Part shown: piece by piece, positions 36,913 to 46,349 of the stretch | How positions within the stretch are numbered: the stretch's first letter is position 1 | How the letters are laid out: each line of letters begins with the position of its first letter | NCBI GenBank assembly: GCA_014695345.1 | Contig: JACJOC010000115.1 | Span: 186,001-250,000 of the forward strand | DNA from: Cyanobacteria bacterium FACHB-471 | Lineage (GTDB): Bacteria > Cyanobacteriota > Cyanobacteriia > Elainellales > Elainellaceae | Reading direction: 5' to 3' | Length of the DNA stretch: 64,000 bases | Position numbers and translations under genes: made by a program | The notes under the pieces: generated by a model | Seen by the model: only the letters and a program-made list of their open reading frames with translations | Told to the model about the DNA's origin: nothing | Databases searched by the model: none

Positions 36913-37365
36913 GTGATTGCCATCTCACTGCGCCCGACCGGACGCAAGTGGGGCACAGTTAGCTTCGCCTCCACTCTTCATCTCTGTCCCGTTTTAGATC
37001 TGCTCATGACGGATGTTCCGGCTCGATGGCGAGCGGAAGTCAGACTTGGATTACAAGAAGCTCTGGTCAATGCTGCCAAGCACGGTAACAAGCTAGATCC
37101 AAATAAAACGGTTTTGGTTGAGTTTTACATTCTAGAAAACGAATACTGGTGGGTCATTTCTGATCAAGGCTCTGGGTTTTCTCCTACTTGTTCCCATACG
37201 CTTGACCGCCCTGAGGGCAAAGATATTCACCAGGTAGGTGAGTGTGGGAGAGGACTTTTTATCCTTCATCAAGTTTTTGATCAGGTTCACTGGAATCAGC
37301 AGGGCACGGAATTAAGGCTTTGTAAGCAGATTAAGAGCCGTTCAAAGCTCTCTTTAGGGCACTAG
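36913..37365 (+). CDS. Anti-sigma factor-like ATPase (RsbW/HATPase_c)
   Basis: 150 residues forming a single GHKL ATPase domain without a histidine-kinase dimerisation part. N box [13 protein letters not shown] (about 46-58), G1 SDQGSGF and G2 [12 protein letters not shown] are all present. Stand-alone domains like this are serine kinases/anti-sigma factors of partner-switching systems (RsbW/SpoIIAB type). No anti-sigma antagonist (STAS) or PP2C gene is adjacent; the PP2C at 56026 is far away. GTG start at 36913. Its stop overlaps the convergent larC stop by four bases. Confidence 0.85.
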   Translation: MIAISLRPTGRKWGTVSFASTLHLCPVLDLLMTDVPARWRAEVRLGLQEALVNAAKHGNKLDPNKTVLVEFYILENEYWWVISDQGSGFSPTCSHTLDRPEGKDIHQVGECGRGLFILHQVFDQVHWNQQGTELRLCKQIKSRSKLSLGH

Positions 37366-38819
37366 TTTTTGGATTGCTGCCAGGTTGTCAGAGCAAGCTG
37401 ATGAACCTCACGCCAGGGAATGGTGTGCTTTTTTGCTAAAGCTGCACAGTCCTCGTACTCTGGCTGCACATTGGCGATCGCCCCTCCTTCCCCCCAAGCC
37501 ACTTTCACCCTGATTTCTCCTAGAGTTGTCTGCACTGTCTGCATCTCTCGATGCAAAACGCTGCGCTGCTGAACAGCGTGACGAATTCCTAACGTTGTGG
37601 TTTCCCGAAAGATCACGGCTTCACACTGCTGCACCCGCTCCGGATGACAAATAACTGTGAGTAGAATGCCAGGACGCGACTTTTTCATTCCAATCGCTTG
37701 CGTAAATACGTCTACTGCACCTACTGCAAACAGAGCATCAAAGATGTAGCCGATCGCCTGTGGATTCAGGTCGTCGATTTGGGTTTCTAGCACTGCAATG
37801 GATTGTTGGGATGGGAGGGTGGAAGTGGGGGAGTGTGAGAGTGGAGTCTCCGGCGATGGGTTGGTATGGAAGGTCAGCTTGGTTTCTTCTGTAGTTCCTG
37901 GTCCCTCACCCAACCAGAGCCGCAAGATGTTGGGAATGGGCAAATCGCGAGAGCCTGCACCGAGTCCAACCCGTTGCAGCATCATGGTGGGAGGAGCACC
38001 AAACTGAACAGCAAGGGTAGTGGCGATCGCAGCCCCAGTTGGTGTTACCAGTTCTCGCTCAATGCCATTGCTGTAAATTGGCACCTTGCGCATTTCCCAT
38101 AGCTTGAGGACGGCAGGTGCAGGTACAGGTAACCGTCCATGTGCCGCTCGAATTGTGCCACCGCCGGTTGGCAAGGGTGAACAGTAGAGTTGGTCAATTC
38201 CCAGCCAATCTAACCCGAGGCAGGTGCCTACAATATCGGCGATCGCATCCGTTGCTCCCACCTCATGAAAATGAACCTGGTCCGCCGGAATACCGTGTAC
38301 TGCGCCTTCTGCCTCTGCCAACTGACGAAATACGGCTAGACTCCAGGTTTCTGCTCTTGCAGGTAACCCTGCGGCTCGGATCATCGCCTCAATTTCTGGC
38401 AAATGACGAGTGCCATGAGCAGGGTTGGTTGAGTCGTGAGGGCGATCGCCATGACCATGAGCATCATGACTGTGACTGCCTCGACTATGGGTATCGTGAC
38501 TATGACTGCCTGGATCGGAACTGCGTGGCGATATCATGGGAAAGCCAGTGCGATCAAACGTAGGAGTGGGATCAACCCCTACTTCCAGGTTTGATTGGGT
38601 AGGAAGATTAGCCGCCGCGACTAATTCGACATGCACTTTGGTTGCTCGCTGACCATTGCGCTGAGCCTGTTCTGTCCAGAGGCGATATTCCTCAGATATT
38701 CCCAGTAGCTTGAGTTTGTCAATTAAATAGTCTAGTGGAACGCCTGCATCCACTAGAGCACCCAAACACATATCTCCAGCCAGACCCGTTGGGCACTCCA
38801 AATACGCTAGTTTCTTCAT
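37362..38819 (-). CDS. larC: Nickel pincer cofactor nickel-insertion protein LarC
   Basis: 485 residues. LarC (formerly UPF0272/DUF111) inserts nickel into the pyridinium-derived pincer cofactor used by lactate racemase LarA and relatives. Motifs: [18 protein letters not shown] (residues 9-26), [18 protein letters not shown] near 182, and a C-terminal [37 protein letters not shown]. Here LarC1 and LarC2 are one continuous reading frame, whereas in Lactobacillus a programmed frameshift joins them. A His-rich loop (ten histidines between residues 106 and 139) could store or deliver nickel. larA, larB and larE are not in the window. Confidence 0.92.
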   Translation of the reverse strand: MKKLAYLECPTGLAGDMCLGALVDAGVPLDYLIDKLKLLGISEEYRLWTEQAQRNGQRATKVHVELVAAANLPTQSNLEVGVDPTPTFDRTGFPMISPRSSDPGSHSHDTHSRGSHSHDAHGHGDRPHDSTNPAHGTRHLPEIEAMIRAAGLPARAETWSLAVFRQLAEAEGAVHGIPADQVHFHEVGATDAIADIVGTCLGLDWLGIDQLYCSPLPTGGGTIRAAHGRLPVPAPAVLKLWEMRKVPIYSNGIERELVTPTGAAIATTLAVQFGAPPTMMLQRVGLGAGSRDLPIPNILRLWLGEGPGTTEETKLTFHTNPSPETPLSHSPTSTLPSQQSIAVLETQIDDLNPQAIGYIFDALFAVGAVDVFTQAIGMKKSRPGILLTVICHPERVQQCEAVIFRETTTLGIRHAVQQRSVLHREMQTVQTTLGEIRVKVAWGEGGAIANVQPEYEDCAALAKKHTIPWREVHQLALTTWQQSKN

Positions 38820-38845
38820 AGTTTAATAAGTCCGATAGACACAAT

Positions 38846-38889
38846 TAAGAACCAGGGAAGCGTCCCTTTGGGGCTCTCCCCGGTTCTTA
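38846..38889. promoter_or_regulatory. Stem-loop between larC and tsaC
   Basis: AAGAACC (38847-38853) pairs with GGTTCTT (38882-38888); after a one-base internal mismatch GGG pairs with CCC. A smaller GGG/CCC-rich loop structure lies inside. It sits in the leader of both divergent genes, so it might be an RNA regulatory hairpin. No known riboswitch recognised. Confidence 0.35.
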
Positions 38890-38946
38890 TAAAGATAATT
38901 TCCAAGCAGTGTGGCGGTTTGCAGTTAAAAGTCCTAAGAGAAAATT

Positions 38947-39591
38947 ATGGCAACGGTTTTTACAATCCATCCGGACACGCCTCAAATGCGTTGGATAGAG
39001 AAAATTATGGACGCTTTGCGAGACGGGGCAGTGTTGCTATACCCAACGGATACAGTCTACGCGATCGGGTGTGATCTCAATGTTAAATCGGCAGTGGAGC
39101 GGGTACGGCAGATTAAGCAACTGTCCAGCGACAAACCCTTAACCTTCCTTTGTTCTTCGCTATCTGACATTGCTAGCTATGCTTATGTGACGGATTCAGC
39201 CTACCGCACTCTCAAACGGCTGATTCCTGGACCCTACACCTTCTTGTTGCCTGCGACCAAGCTGGTTCCCCGACTGGTGATGAGCCCAAAGCGTAAGACG
39301 ACAGGCATTCGTGTTCCTGATAATGCTATTTGTCAGGCGTTGCTTCAGGCTTTGGGCAACCCGATTATTTCAACTTCTGCACCGACCGCCTGTCACAAGG
39401 CTGACACCCAAATTTCTAAGGCAGAGCTGTTTGACCAGCTCGATGGGTTGGTCGACGTGATGATTGAGGACGGTGAGCCGGTTGGCTATCAGGTTTCCAC
39501 GATGCTGGATTTGACCGGAAAGGAACCCGTCATTACCCGAAAAGGATTGGGATGGGAAGCGGCAGCGGCATGGGCTGTAGAGGCAAGTTAA
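38947..39591 (+). CDS. L-threonylcarbamoyladenylate synthase (TsaC/Sua5/YrdC family)
   Basis: 214 residues of one YrdC domain. Makes threonylcarbamoyl-AMP from Thr, bicarbonate and ATP for the t6A37 modification of tRNAs reading ANN codons. Conserved: LLYPTDTVYAIGCDL (near residue 31), RIKxLSSDKPLTFLCSS, RLIPGPYTFLLPAT and GIRVPDN. It lacks the C-terminal Sua5 domain, as in short TsaC-like proteins. The ATG at 38947 is preceded by AAGAG; a later in-frame ATG at 39007 would cut the N-terminal strand. Confidence 0.9.
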   Translation: MATVFTIHPDTPQMRWIEKIMDALRDGAVLLYPTDTVYAIGCDLNVKSAVERVRQIKQLSSDKPLTFLCSSLSDIASYAYVTDSAYRTLKRLIPGPYTFLLPATKLVPRLVMSPKRKTTGIRVPDNAICQALLQALGNPIISTSAPTACHKADTQISKAELFDQLDGLVDVMIEDGEPVGYQVSTMLDLTGKEPVITRKGLGWEAAAAWAVEAS

Positions 39592-39917
39592 GAACCAGTT
39601 AGCCGATTGTCCTATGCAGACGCAGGATTGGAAGACTTTGTTGCCGGATAAAAACTTTCGGCAGAATTTAGTATGGAGCTGATTCTCAAAGGGTTTGATA
39701 GGAGAGCTAGCCACCTAGAAGGAGCGATCGCCCCTTCTATCGACTCCGGCCCAGACAGCTACCCCGAAGGCTAATTCAAAGAGTGACACACGACTGTCAC
39801 AGTAAACTGGCATAGCCGCATAAAGTCAAAGTGTAGTCGGTTGGGAGGGTGAAACCTAAACGCTCCCTTGCCCCCAATTCTCTACACTTGTTAACGTGCA
39901 TCACCCAAGGTCAAGCC
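39592..39917. other. Intergenic region before the HetZ-like gene
   Basis: About 325 bases up to the ATG at 39918. An in-frame GTG at 39849 could start the gene earlier. No further structure noted. Confidence 0.4.
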
Positions 39918-41243
39918 ATGAATGTCGAACCTGTGAATTCTGCTGGCTCCTCTAGCCAGAATGAAGGCGATGCCCTGCACACAGGGCTGCAACCTGATGA
40001 TCAGTCCATTGCTTCCGTTGAATCTGCAAACGACGAGTTTAACGCCTCCAATTCTCAAGTCCAACCCGGATCGCAAACCATCAGGCTGGTGCAACTCATA
40101 CTTTCTGAACTTCAAGCAGAAATTCACACTTTATCGGCAAGCGCTGAGGCGGTCGCAACCCGCATTGCAACCGAGGTTGAGCGAATTTGTGCAAAAAGCG
40201 ATCGCATTCAAACCTCGGGTCAAATTCAGTCCTGGCAAAACACCCTGGCCCGCCATCGGCTACAAAAGTGCATCGAATATTATCGGCTAGGCTCCCGGCG
40301 TGGCAGGGTCGATCTACACAGCCATTTGAGTGCGATTGTCTATCGTCATGTGGCAACCAGTCGAGCGCAGCTAGGGTTTCAGGGACGCTACAGCCTGATC
40401 GAAGACTTCTTGCAGGGCTTCTATATTGAGGTGCTAAAAGCCTTCCGGCGAGAGAACCAGCTCCCTGAGAACTATAGCCCCCGCACACGGCTAGAACTGG
40501 CGGAATACATGGCATTCACTGAACAGTACGCCAAACGTCGGATCACGCTACCAGGACATCGCAATCAGCAGTTGGTGGTACTGCGAGCTCAAGGCTTTTC
40601 TCGCCGCCAACCTCCAGAAACAGCCCTCGATATTGAGATGGCGGTTGAGTCTGCTAAAGGCGAAGAGGCAGAAGCTTACAGCCGCGCCCCCGTAGTGCAG
40701 CAGGTGCGAGAGCAAATGGTTGCAGATGCAACTGATCCGGCAGAATCGGTATTGCGCGATCGCGTAGTTACCGAGTTGGTGCAATATCTAGAATCTCAGG
40801 GACAGTCTGACTGCATCGACTATCTCACCCTGAAGCTGCAAGACCTGTCTGCTCCTGAAATTGACTCAATTTTGGGACTGTCTGCCCGCCAGCGCGACTA
40901 CTTACAGCAGCGATTTAAGTATCATGTTGAAAAGTTTGCTCGCTCTCATCGCTGGCAGTTGGTACATCAGTGGCTCGGTGCAGACCTGGATCAAAATCTG
41001 GGAATGCCCCAAAAAGAATGGCGAGCTTTTGTTGAGCGGCTATCGCCCGAACAGCGCCAATTAATGCAGCTCAAAGGAATGCAGATTGGAGAGCAGCGTC
41101 CCGTTAATCCCAACACTTTGTCCCCTCGCTCTGACGAAGAGATCGCCAAAACGCTCAAATGCACTCCTAAGCAGGTCCACAAGCGCTGGGTACAGATCCT
41201 AGAATTAGCTTGGCAAACCCGCAACCACAGCAACGTAGATTAA
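39918..41243 (+). CDS. HetZ-family regulator
   Basis: 441 residues from the ATG at 39918, which has AAGG eight bases upstream; a GTG at 39849 would add 23 residues. The N-terminal 55 residues are low-complexity. The core begins near residue 80 (ATRIATEVERICAKSDRIQTSGQIQSWQ) and carries RLGSRRGRVDLHSHLSAIVYRHVA, QARY/QGRYSLIEDFLQGFYIEVLKAFRRE and RTRLELAEYMAFTEQYAKRRI. This matches, from memory, HetZ or HetZ-related proteins of filamentous cyanobacteria. HetZ acts early in heterocyst differentiation with PatU3 and HetR. A late helix-turn-helix-like part (SDEEIAKTLKCTPKQVHKRWVQ) supports DNA binding. HetZ homologues also occur in non-heterocystous filamentous species. No patU or hetR nearby. 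Confidence 0.7.
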   Translation: MNVEPVNSAGSSSQNEGDALHTGLQPDDQSIASVESANDEFNASNSQVQPGSQTIRLVQLILSELQAEIHTLSASAEAVATRIATEVERICAKSDRIQTSGQIQSWQNTLARHRLQKCIEYYRLGSRRGRVDLHSHLSAIVYRHVATSRAQLGFQGRYSLIEDFLQGFYIEVLKAFRRENQLPENYSPRTRLELAEYMAFTEQYAKRRITLPGHRNQQLVVLRAQGFSRRQPPETALDIEMAVESAKGEEAEAYSRAPVVQQVREQMVADATDPAESVLRDRVVTELVQYLESQGQSDCIDYLTLKLQDLSAPEIDSILGLSARQRDYLQQRFKYHVEKFARSHRWQLVHQWLGADLDQNLGMPQKEWRAFVERLSPEQRQLMQLKGMQIGEQRPVNPNTLSPRSDEEIAKTLKCTPKQVHKRWVQILELAWQTRNHSNVD

Positions 41244-41605
41244 TCTACCAACGCTCTTGAAGTGCTCTTAAAGTGATGTTCCCATTACAGAACCGCAGTG
41301 CAACTTGTACCTGCAACTTAAACCAAAATCCATCAGGGTAAATATTTCTTGTACAGGGGCAAAGCATTGTATAGGAGAGCTTAGAAAAGTTTCAAAGTAA
41401 TAAAAAAGCTTCATCTCAAGGCTTCGTTCCTAAAAAAACTTAAACCTGTGTTTACGTCTATTAATGAGTGGGTATTCTCTGCTTGAGAGGGCATAAAAGA
41501 GAAGAGTTTCTATGCTCTTGTCTCTACCTTAATCCTGAACTTCAGTCATGAAAGAAAATGTAGTGGCATCCTTTCTTATAGGAATAGGGATGGGGGAATT
41601 AAGCT
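41244..41605. other. Intergenic region before the hybrid kinase
   Basis: About 360 AT-rich bases; no gene or strong hairpin seen. GGGGATGGGGGAA ten or so bases before the ATG at 41606 is a plausible ribosome site. Confidence 0.4.
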
Positions 41606-43348
41606 ATGTTAGAGCACCAACTTGCCGAACCGATGCCCTCGTTACAGTCAGAACAGTTGCTTCATCTGCTGATTGTTGAAGATTCACCAGCAGACCTGAA
41701 TCTGGCAATCATCACGCTTGAGGAAGCAGGTCTTCAAATTACTTACGACAATGTAGACACGATCGCTGATTGCCAACAGTGTTTAGAGCAGCACACCTAT
41801 GATGCGCTGCTGTCTGACTATCGGTTACCTGGTTTTGACGCGTATGTGGTTCTGGAGCTACTTCAGCAGTCGAAACAGGACATTCCCCTGATTTTGATGA
41901 CCGGGACGCTGGGCGAAGAGGCCGCAGTAGAGTGCATCAAAGCAGGAATGACAGACTATGTATTGAAAGATCGGTTGTTTCGGCTGCCGACGGTGCTGGA
42001 GCGATCGCTCCAGGAAGTTGCCCTGCGTCGTCAAAAGCAGGAGGCGATCGCCCAGATCCAACAGCAAGCTCAGCGAGAGCAGTTGCTTAACCAGATTAGC
42101 CAATCTCTTAATTCCAGCCTCGATCCAGACTATATTCTGCAGCAGATTGTAACTCGCACGGGAGAGTGCTTCGGCGTTGATCGGGTGACCATTTTCTCGC
42201 TTGACTCTGAATACGTAAAGGTCTTGAATGAGTGGCGAGCTAATGACCAGGTTCCTTCTGTTAAAAACTTCAAGCTTCTTTTATCGGTGCTACCTGAGAA
42301 TTTAGTGCCAAACTCGGAAACATCATGGTATCGAGTGCTGCACGCACCCAGATTTTTAGAGAGTCCTCGCGCTCCAGACTATCAAGCCCAAGTGCAGGCA
42401 ACGCAAACGCTCTCTGTGCTCAGAGTGCCGATCTTTATTCGCGATCAGCTCTTTGGCGGCTTGGTTCTGCAAATGACGACCGCCTACAGAACGTTCACAG
42501 AGGCCGAAATTCATCTGCTTCAGCGAATTGCCGAGCAGACGGCGATCGCTCTTTATAATGCCCAGAGCTATGAACATCTAGAGCGACTGGTTCAAGAACG
42601 TACCCAACAGCTAGAGCAAGAAAAATTGCTCTCCGACGCTGCCAATCGCGCTAAGACTGAATTCTTGGCACACATGAGTCATGAACTACGGACACCGTTG
42701 ACCGGAATACTGGGTTTCTCTAGCCTGCTCTCAAAACAAGTGTTTGGATCGCTCAATGAGAAACAATTGCAGTACGTCAACGGCATCTCTTCCTGTGGAC
42801 AGCACCTACTCGAACTGATCAACGATTTGTTGGATCTGTCCAAGATTGAGGCGGGCAAAGAAGAACTAGTGTTTGAGCTGGTCGTCATTCAGGAAGTCTG
42901 TGAAGCCTGCATCAGCATGATTCGAGAACTGGCAAGCGATCGCAAACTACAGCTGAGCCTAGACATCAATCCAAACTTAACGATTTGCACCGCCGATAAG
43001 CGACGACTCAAGCAAATTCTATTTAATCTACTCTCTAACGCGGTTAAGTTTACGACTGCTGGCTCGGTTCGTCTGGAGGTTGGGCAGCGAGAAGGCTTTA
43101 TCGAATTTGCTGTAATCGATACAGGCATCGGTATTTCAGTTGCCAATCAAACGAAACTATTCCAGTCTTTCCAGCAGTTAGATGGCGGGTTGGATCGCCG
43201 CTACGAAGGAACGGGTTTAGGACTAGCTTTAGCCCGCAAACTCGCTCAGCTTCACAAGGGCGACATCCTTGTTGTTTCAGAACTGGGCAAGGGAAGCTGT
43301 TTTACCCTGCGGTTGCCTCTCGATCTCGAACCACAAGAATGCTTATAA
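41606..43348 (+). CDS. Hybrid sensor histidine kinase (REC-GAF-HisKA-HATPase)
   Basis: 580 residues, cytosolic. Receiver domain at about 20-140 with LLIVEDSPAD, phosphoacceptor Asp71 (LLSDYRLPG) and the later LMTGTLGEEAA and VLKDRL segments. A GAF domain spans about 170-315 (starting LNQISQSLNSSLDPDYILQQI, ending IAEQTAIALYNA). A short coiled coil leads to HisKA with H-box HMSHELRTPL (His359) and HATPase_c with N, G1 (DTGIGI) and G2 (GTGLGLALA) boxes. The receiver at the N-terminus means the kinase is probably itself switched by another kinase. No Cys of a bilin-binding phytochrome GAF is obvious. Stop overlaps the convergent map gene by six bases. Confidence 0.92.
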   Translation: MLEHQLAEPMPSLQSEQLLHLLIVEDSPADLNLAIITLEEAGLQITYDNVDTIADCQQCLEQHTYDALLSDYRLPGFDAYVVLELLQQSKQDIPLILMTGTLGEEAAVECIKAGMTDYVLKDRLFRLPTVLERSLQEVALRRQKQEAIAQIQQQAQREQLLNQISQSLNSSLDPDYILQQIVTRTGECFGVDRVTIFSLDSEYVKVLNEWRANDQVPSVKNFKLLLSVLPENLVPNSETSWYRVLHAPRFLESPRAPDYQAQVQATQTLSVLRVPIFIRDQLFGGLVLQMTTAYRTFTEAEIHLLQRIAEQTAIALYNAQSYEHLERLVQERTQQLEQEKLLSDAANRAKTEFLAHMSHELRTPLTGILGFSSLLSKQVFGSLNEKQLQYVNGISSCGQHLLELINDLLDLSKIEAGKEELVFELVVIQEVCEACISMIRELASDRKLQLSLDINPNLTICTADKRRLKQILFNLLSNAVKFTTAGSVRLEVGQREGFIEFAVIDTGIGISVANQTKLFQSFQQLDGGLDRRYEGTGLGLALARKLAQLHKGDILVVSELGKGSCFTLRLPLDLEPQECL

Positions 43349-44209
43349 AGTCAGGATTTCTACTCCGTTGGGGATGACAGCGACCGTATGCTCAAATTGG
43401 GCGGAAAGCTTGCCGTCTTTGGTAACCACTGTCCAGCGATCGCCCAAAATTCTGAAATCATACGTCCCCTCGTTCAGCATTGGTTCCACCGTAAACACCA
43501 TTCCGGGTTTGAGCCGTAACCCGCGCCCGCGTTGACCAAAATGGGGAACAGAAGGCTCTGTGTGAAACTGCCTGCCTACGCCGTGACCGACAAAATCTCG
43601 AACCACTGCAAAGCCATTTGCCTCAGCGTGTGCTTGAATAGCTGCTCCGATGTCACCGATGCGTGCTCCTGGTTTGATTTCAGCAATTCCTCGCAGCATA
43701 CACTCATGAGTCACCTGAACCAGCTTTTGGGCAGAGGGGGAAGGATTTCCTACAAAAAATGTTCTGGAGGTGTCACCGTGATAGCCCTCCAGGAGAGGTG
43801 TAACGTCAATATTGACAATGTCTCCTGCTTTGAGAATTTGTTGGCGACTGGGAATACCATGACAAATCACTTCGTTGACACTGGTGCAGATTGAGCCAGG
43901 AAAGGGAGGATGCCCAGGGGGAGTGTAGCCAAGCTGAGCGCTGGTTGCTCCGTGTGCTTGAGTCCAGCGTTCTGCTTCGCCATTTAAGTCTTGAGTGCTG
44001 ATTCCTGGTTGCACCATCGGTTCAAGGTGATTCAGCAACTCAGCCGCGAGGCGACCTACCCGACGCATTTTGTCTAGCTCTTTGTCAGAAAGCAGGACGA
44101 GTCCTATGGAGGGCTGCGATCGCATCAGCGGCAAACTTTTTTCGGCGGGCGATCGCTGCTTCAACTGTTTTTCCCAAACCTGAAGCCTATCTTCTTTCAT
44201 CGCTTTCAA
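43343..44209 (-). CDS. map: Type I methionine aminopeptidase
   Basis: Removes the initiator Met from nascent proteins. 288 residues, about 30 more than the E. coli enzyme owing to a charged N-terminal extension (MKAMKEDRLQVWEKQLKQRSPAEK). The five metal ligands fit the family: the Asp of NIDVTP, the Asp of GYHGDTSRTF, the His of GHGVGRQFHTEP, the Glu of FTVEPML and the Glu of QFEHTVAV. YTPPGHPPFPGSICTSVNEVICHGIPS is the usual substrate-pocket segment. Cyanobacteria usually have several map genes; this is one of them by inference. Confidence 0.93.
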   Translation of the reverse strand: MKAMKEDRLQVWEKQLKQRSPAEKSLPLMRSQPSIGLVLLSDKELDKMRRVGRLAAELLNHLEPMVQPGISTQDLNGEAERWTQAHGATSAQLGYTPPGHPPFPGSICTSVNEVICHGIPSRQQILKAGDIVNIDVTPLLEGYHGDTSRTFFVGNPSPSAQKLVQVTHECMLRGIAEIKPGARIGDIGAAIQAHAEANGFAVVRDFVGHGVGRQFHTEPSVPHFGQRGRGLRLKPGMVFTVEPMLNEGTYDFRILGDRWTVVTKDGKLSAQFEHTVAVIPNGVEILTL

Positions 44210-44342
44210 CCTGACGAACTGCTGTTACAGCATAACACAGCAAGGAGTGGCAAGGAGTAAGCTGTGCTGTGAGAGCGTAGGCTGAGGCGTTAAGATAAGA
44301 TACAGCAAGCATCCTATCTCTCAACGCAGGCAACATCAAAGT

Positions 44343-44531
44343 ATGGGCGGCAAGACAGATCTAGATAGAGTGACGGCTTACGTTCCTCCCGAATGGAAGC
44401 AAGAATTAGAGGAATGGGCAGAGGCAGAAGAGCGTTCTATCTCATGGTTAGTTTCTAAGCTGATTGGCAGCGCCCTTCAAGAACGCCGTGAGCAATCGCA
44501 ACCGGAAGCTGTCGATGCTGAAACAAAATAA
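44343..44531 (+). CDS. Small ribbon-helix-helix-like protein (62 aa)
   Basis: DRVTAYVPPEWKQELEEWAEAEERSISWLVSKLIGSALQERRE has the layout of a CopG/Arc-type RHH DNA-binding domain: a short beta strand (VTAYVP), helix, turn (RSIS) and second helix. Such proteins are often antitoxins or autoregulators; no toxin gene is adjacent on either side. Starts at ATG 44343. The gene ends 14 bases before the convergent hydrolase stop. Confidence 0.65.
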   Translation: MGGKTDLDRVTAYVPPEWKQELEEWAEAEERSISWLVSKLIGSALQERREQSQPEAVDAETK

Positions 44532-44544
44532 CCAGGCTGTAGAT

Positions 44545-45246
44545 TCACGCCAGGTACTTTGCCCAAACTTCTAGCGCTTGAGGAGAGCCATACCAAAGTC
44601 TTCCAGGACGCGGCGAGTGAAACACGCCTTCTAACACGAGGTTTTCTGCACCTTCTAGATGGGCTGCCTCGACAGGCGTGATGCCATCTCCCCAGCAGCC
44701 ACCCGTGCCGCAGGTCATCTCATAACTGCTGTAGGCAAACCAGTTTTGCCACTTGCGATCGCCATACAGAGCCTTTCCTGCCACACAAACATAGCGAACA
44801 GATGGGTAAAATGCGCCCGGATAGTTGTTTTTAACAAAGTCCAGGTTTCGCAGCGTCCAACGTTCGCGGCTAACCTGGGGCGTTCCTAATGTAACTAGCG
44901 TCGCTACGATCGGGTGGGCTTGCCATAGACAAACCCGGTTCTTATCGGCTGGATGCACGCTATACGGCTTTTCGCCCAGATAAATCCGCGAGATCCAGCC
45001 GCCTGCTGAATGTCCGACCAAGTTAATGCGATCGCTGCCATACTGCTGCATTACCCGCTTTACCGTCTGGTCAAGCTGCTGCAAAATCGGAGTCACTGAC
45101 CTGCCGCCCAAGGTCGGCACCCAGTCTCGCCGCTTTAAAGGAACAGTGGTAGTGGGAAAACCCAAATCTCCCAAAGCTCGCTCCATCTCCAAGTAAGCAT
45201 TTGCGCCAGCTAAATATCCTGGCAAGATCACAGTCGGTAAAGACAT
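44545..45246 (-). CDS. Alpha/beta hydrolase (lipase/esterase-like)
   Basis: 233 residues. VILPGYLAGANAY is the first strand with the oxyanion region, and GHSAGGWISRIYLG (near residue 81) the nucleophile elbow with the Ser. The late EGVFHSPRPG probably supplies the catalytic His. The internal CGTGGCWGDGITPVEAAHLEGA segment is reminiscent of plastid acylglycerol lipases, which hydrolyse membrane lipids. It follows another alpha/beta hydrolase on the same strand with a 49-bp gap. Substrate unknown. Confidence 0.85.
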   Translation of the reverse strand: MSLPTVILPGYLAGANAYLEMERALGDLGFPTTTVPLKRRDWVPTLGGRSVTPILQQLDQTVKRVMQQYGSDRINLVGHSAGGWISRIYLGEKPYSVHPADKNRVCLWQAHPIVATLVTLGTPQVSRERWTLRNLDFVKNNYPGAFYPSVRYVCVAGKALYGDRKWQNWFAYSSYEMTCGTGGCWGDGITPVEAAHLEGAENLVLEGVFHSPRPGRLWYGSPQALEVWAKYLA

Positions 45247-45295
45247 GGAAATTAGGGGCTGTTAGGGGCTATTAGAAAGTGCAGAAACGTTTAGA

Positions 45296-46210
45296 TTATG
45301 TCCCTGTGGGAAACTTAACGTTAAGCCAATTCAACATGAGCTGATTGACCTTGTCTGGACATTCATCGTGGGGACAGTGCCCTGCATTGGGAATTGAAGC
45401 AAATTGTACGCTACGCCCTGCATCAACTGCCTGCTTTGCTAGATCTTGATAAATTCTCGCGCCCTTAATCGGTGTCCAGGGATCTGCTTCTCCCCACAGC
45501 ACTAACAGCGGAGCGTTCACTAGAGGCAACAGTTCCTCGGGTGAAGGACCAGGGGGAGCAGTCAGGATAGAGGCAAACACTTTTTGCGCGCCCGGATCAC
45601 ACGAAGGCTGGTAGATCAGGTCAATTAACTCGTCTGTTACAGCTTGGCGATCGCGATACACCTGAAGCAGGGTTTGCCGCAATCGGGTCTTTTGACGAAT
45701 TCGGTTAAACAAAAGTGGGCCAATTGCATCCGAGCTAACCAACTTCGTGAATGTACCCATCACAACTCTGAGCGGCAGGTTTAACTCTTGAGGACGGTGA
45801 TTTAGCCCTCCAGCGCAGTTCAGCAAAACGCCACCTGCTGCGATTTCGGGATGATGAGCCATCACCATCAGACACAGCAATCCGCCAATCGAATTACCTG
45901 CAAACACGGCAGGTTGCTGTACCTGCTCAGTCCAAAAATCTTTGAGTAGTTCTTCCCATAGCTCCAGGTTGTAGTCTAGAGGCGGTTTCTCAGAGCCACC
46001 AAAGCCCAGCAAATCCAGTGCAAATACACGATAACCTGCTGCAGCCAGAACGGGAATATTTTTGCGCCAGTGTCCGATCGCCGCCCCAAACCCGTGAATT
46101 AAGATCAAAGGTCTACCGCTACCTACAGCGGTATAACGAATCCGGTATCCTTTCCAGGTCCAATCCAGCAGCGGAAAGGGGCTGACAGGGCCAAGTTGCT
46201 GAGTCGTCAC
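45296..46210 (-). CDS. Alpha/beta hydrolase
   Basis: 304 residues. Standard alpha/beta-hydrolase core: LILIHGFGAAIGHWRKN near residue 35, YRVFALDLLGFGGSEKP near 58, nucleophile elbow GNSIGG near 105, acid in VLWGEADPWTP near 237 and catalytic His in NAGHCPHDE near 275. GTG start at 46210. The pattern is close to plant and cyanobacterial chloroplast-type hydrolases such as pheophytinase-like proteins, but this is not strong enough to name. Upstream member of a possible two-gene unit with the hydrolase at 44545. Confidence 0.88.
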   Translation of the reverse strand: MTTQQLGPVSPFPLLDWTWKGYRIRYTAVGSGRPLILIHGFGAAIGHWRKNIPVLAAAGYRVFALDLLGFGGSEKPPLDYNLELWEELLKDFWTEQVQQPAVFAGNSIGGLLCLMVMAHHPEIAAGGVLLNCAGGLNHRPQELNLPLRVVMGTFTKLVSSDAIGPLLFNRIRQKTRLRQTLLQVYRDRQAVTDELIDLIYQPSCDPGAQKVFASILTAPPGPSPEELLPLVNAPLLVLWGEADPWTPIKGARIYQDLAKQAVDAGRSVQFASIPNAGHCPHDECPDKVNQLMLNWLNVKFPTGT

Positions 46211-46349
46211 GGTAGTTTTTTAACGATTCTTAAACTACCTTCATAATACTGCTTCCTGGCATTGCTGTTTTGTCAAGGGGAGACGTAACCTCAACACCTG
46301 GATTGTCTAAGCAGATTGTTTAAGCAGATTGTCTGAGCAGGCGATCGCT

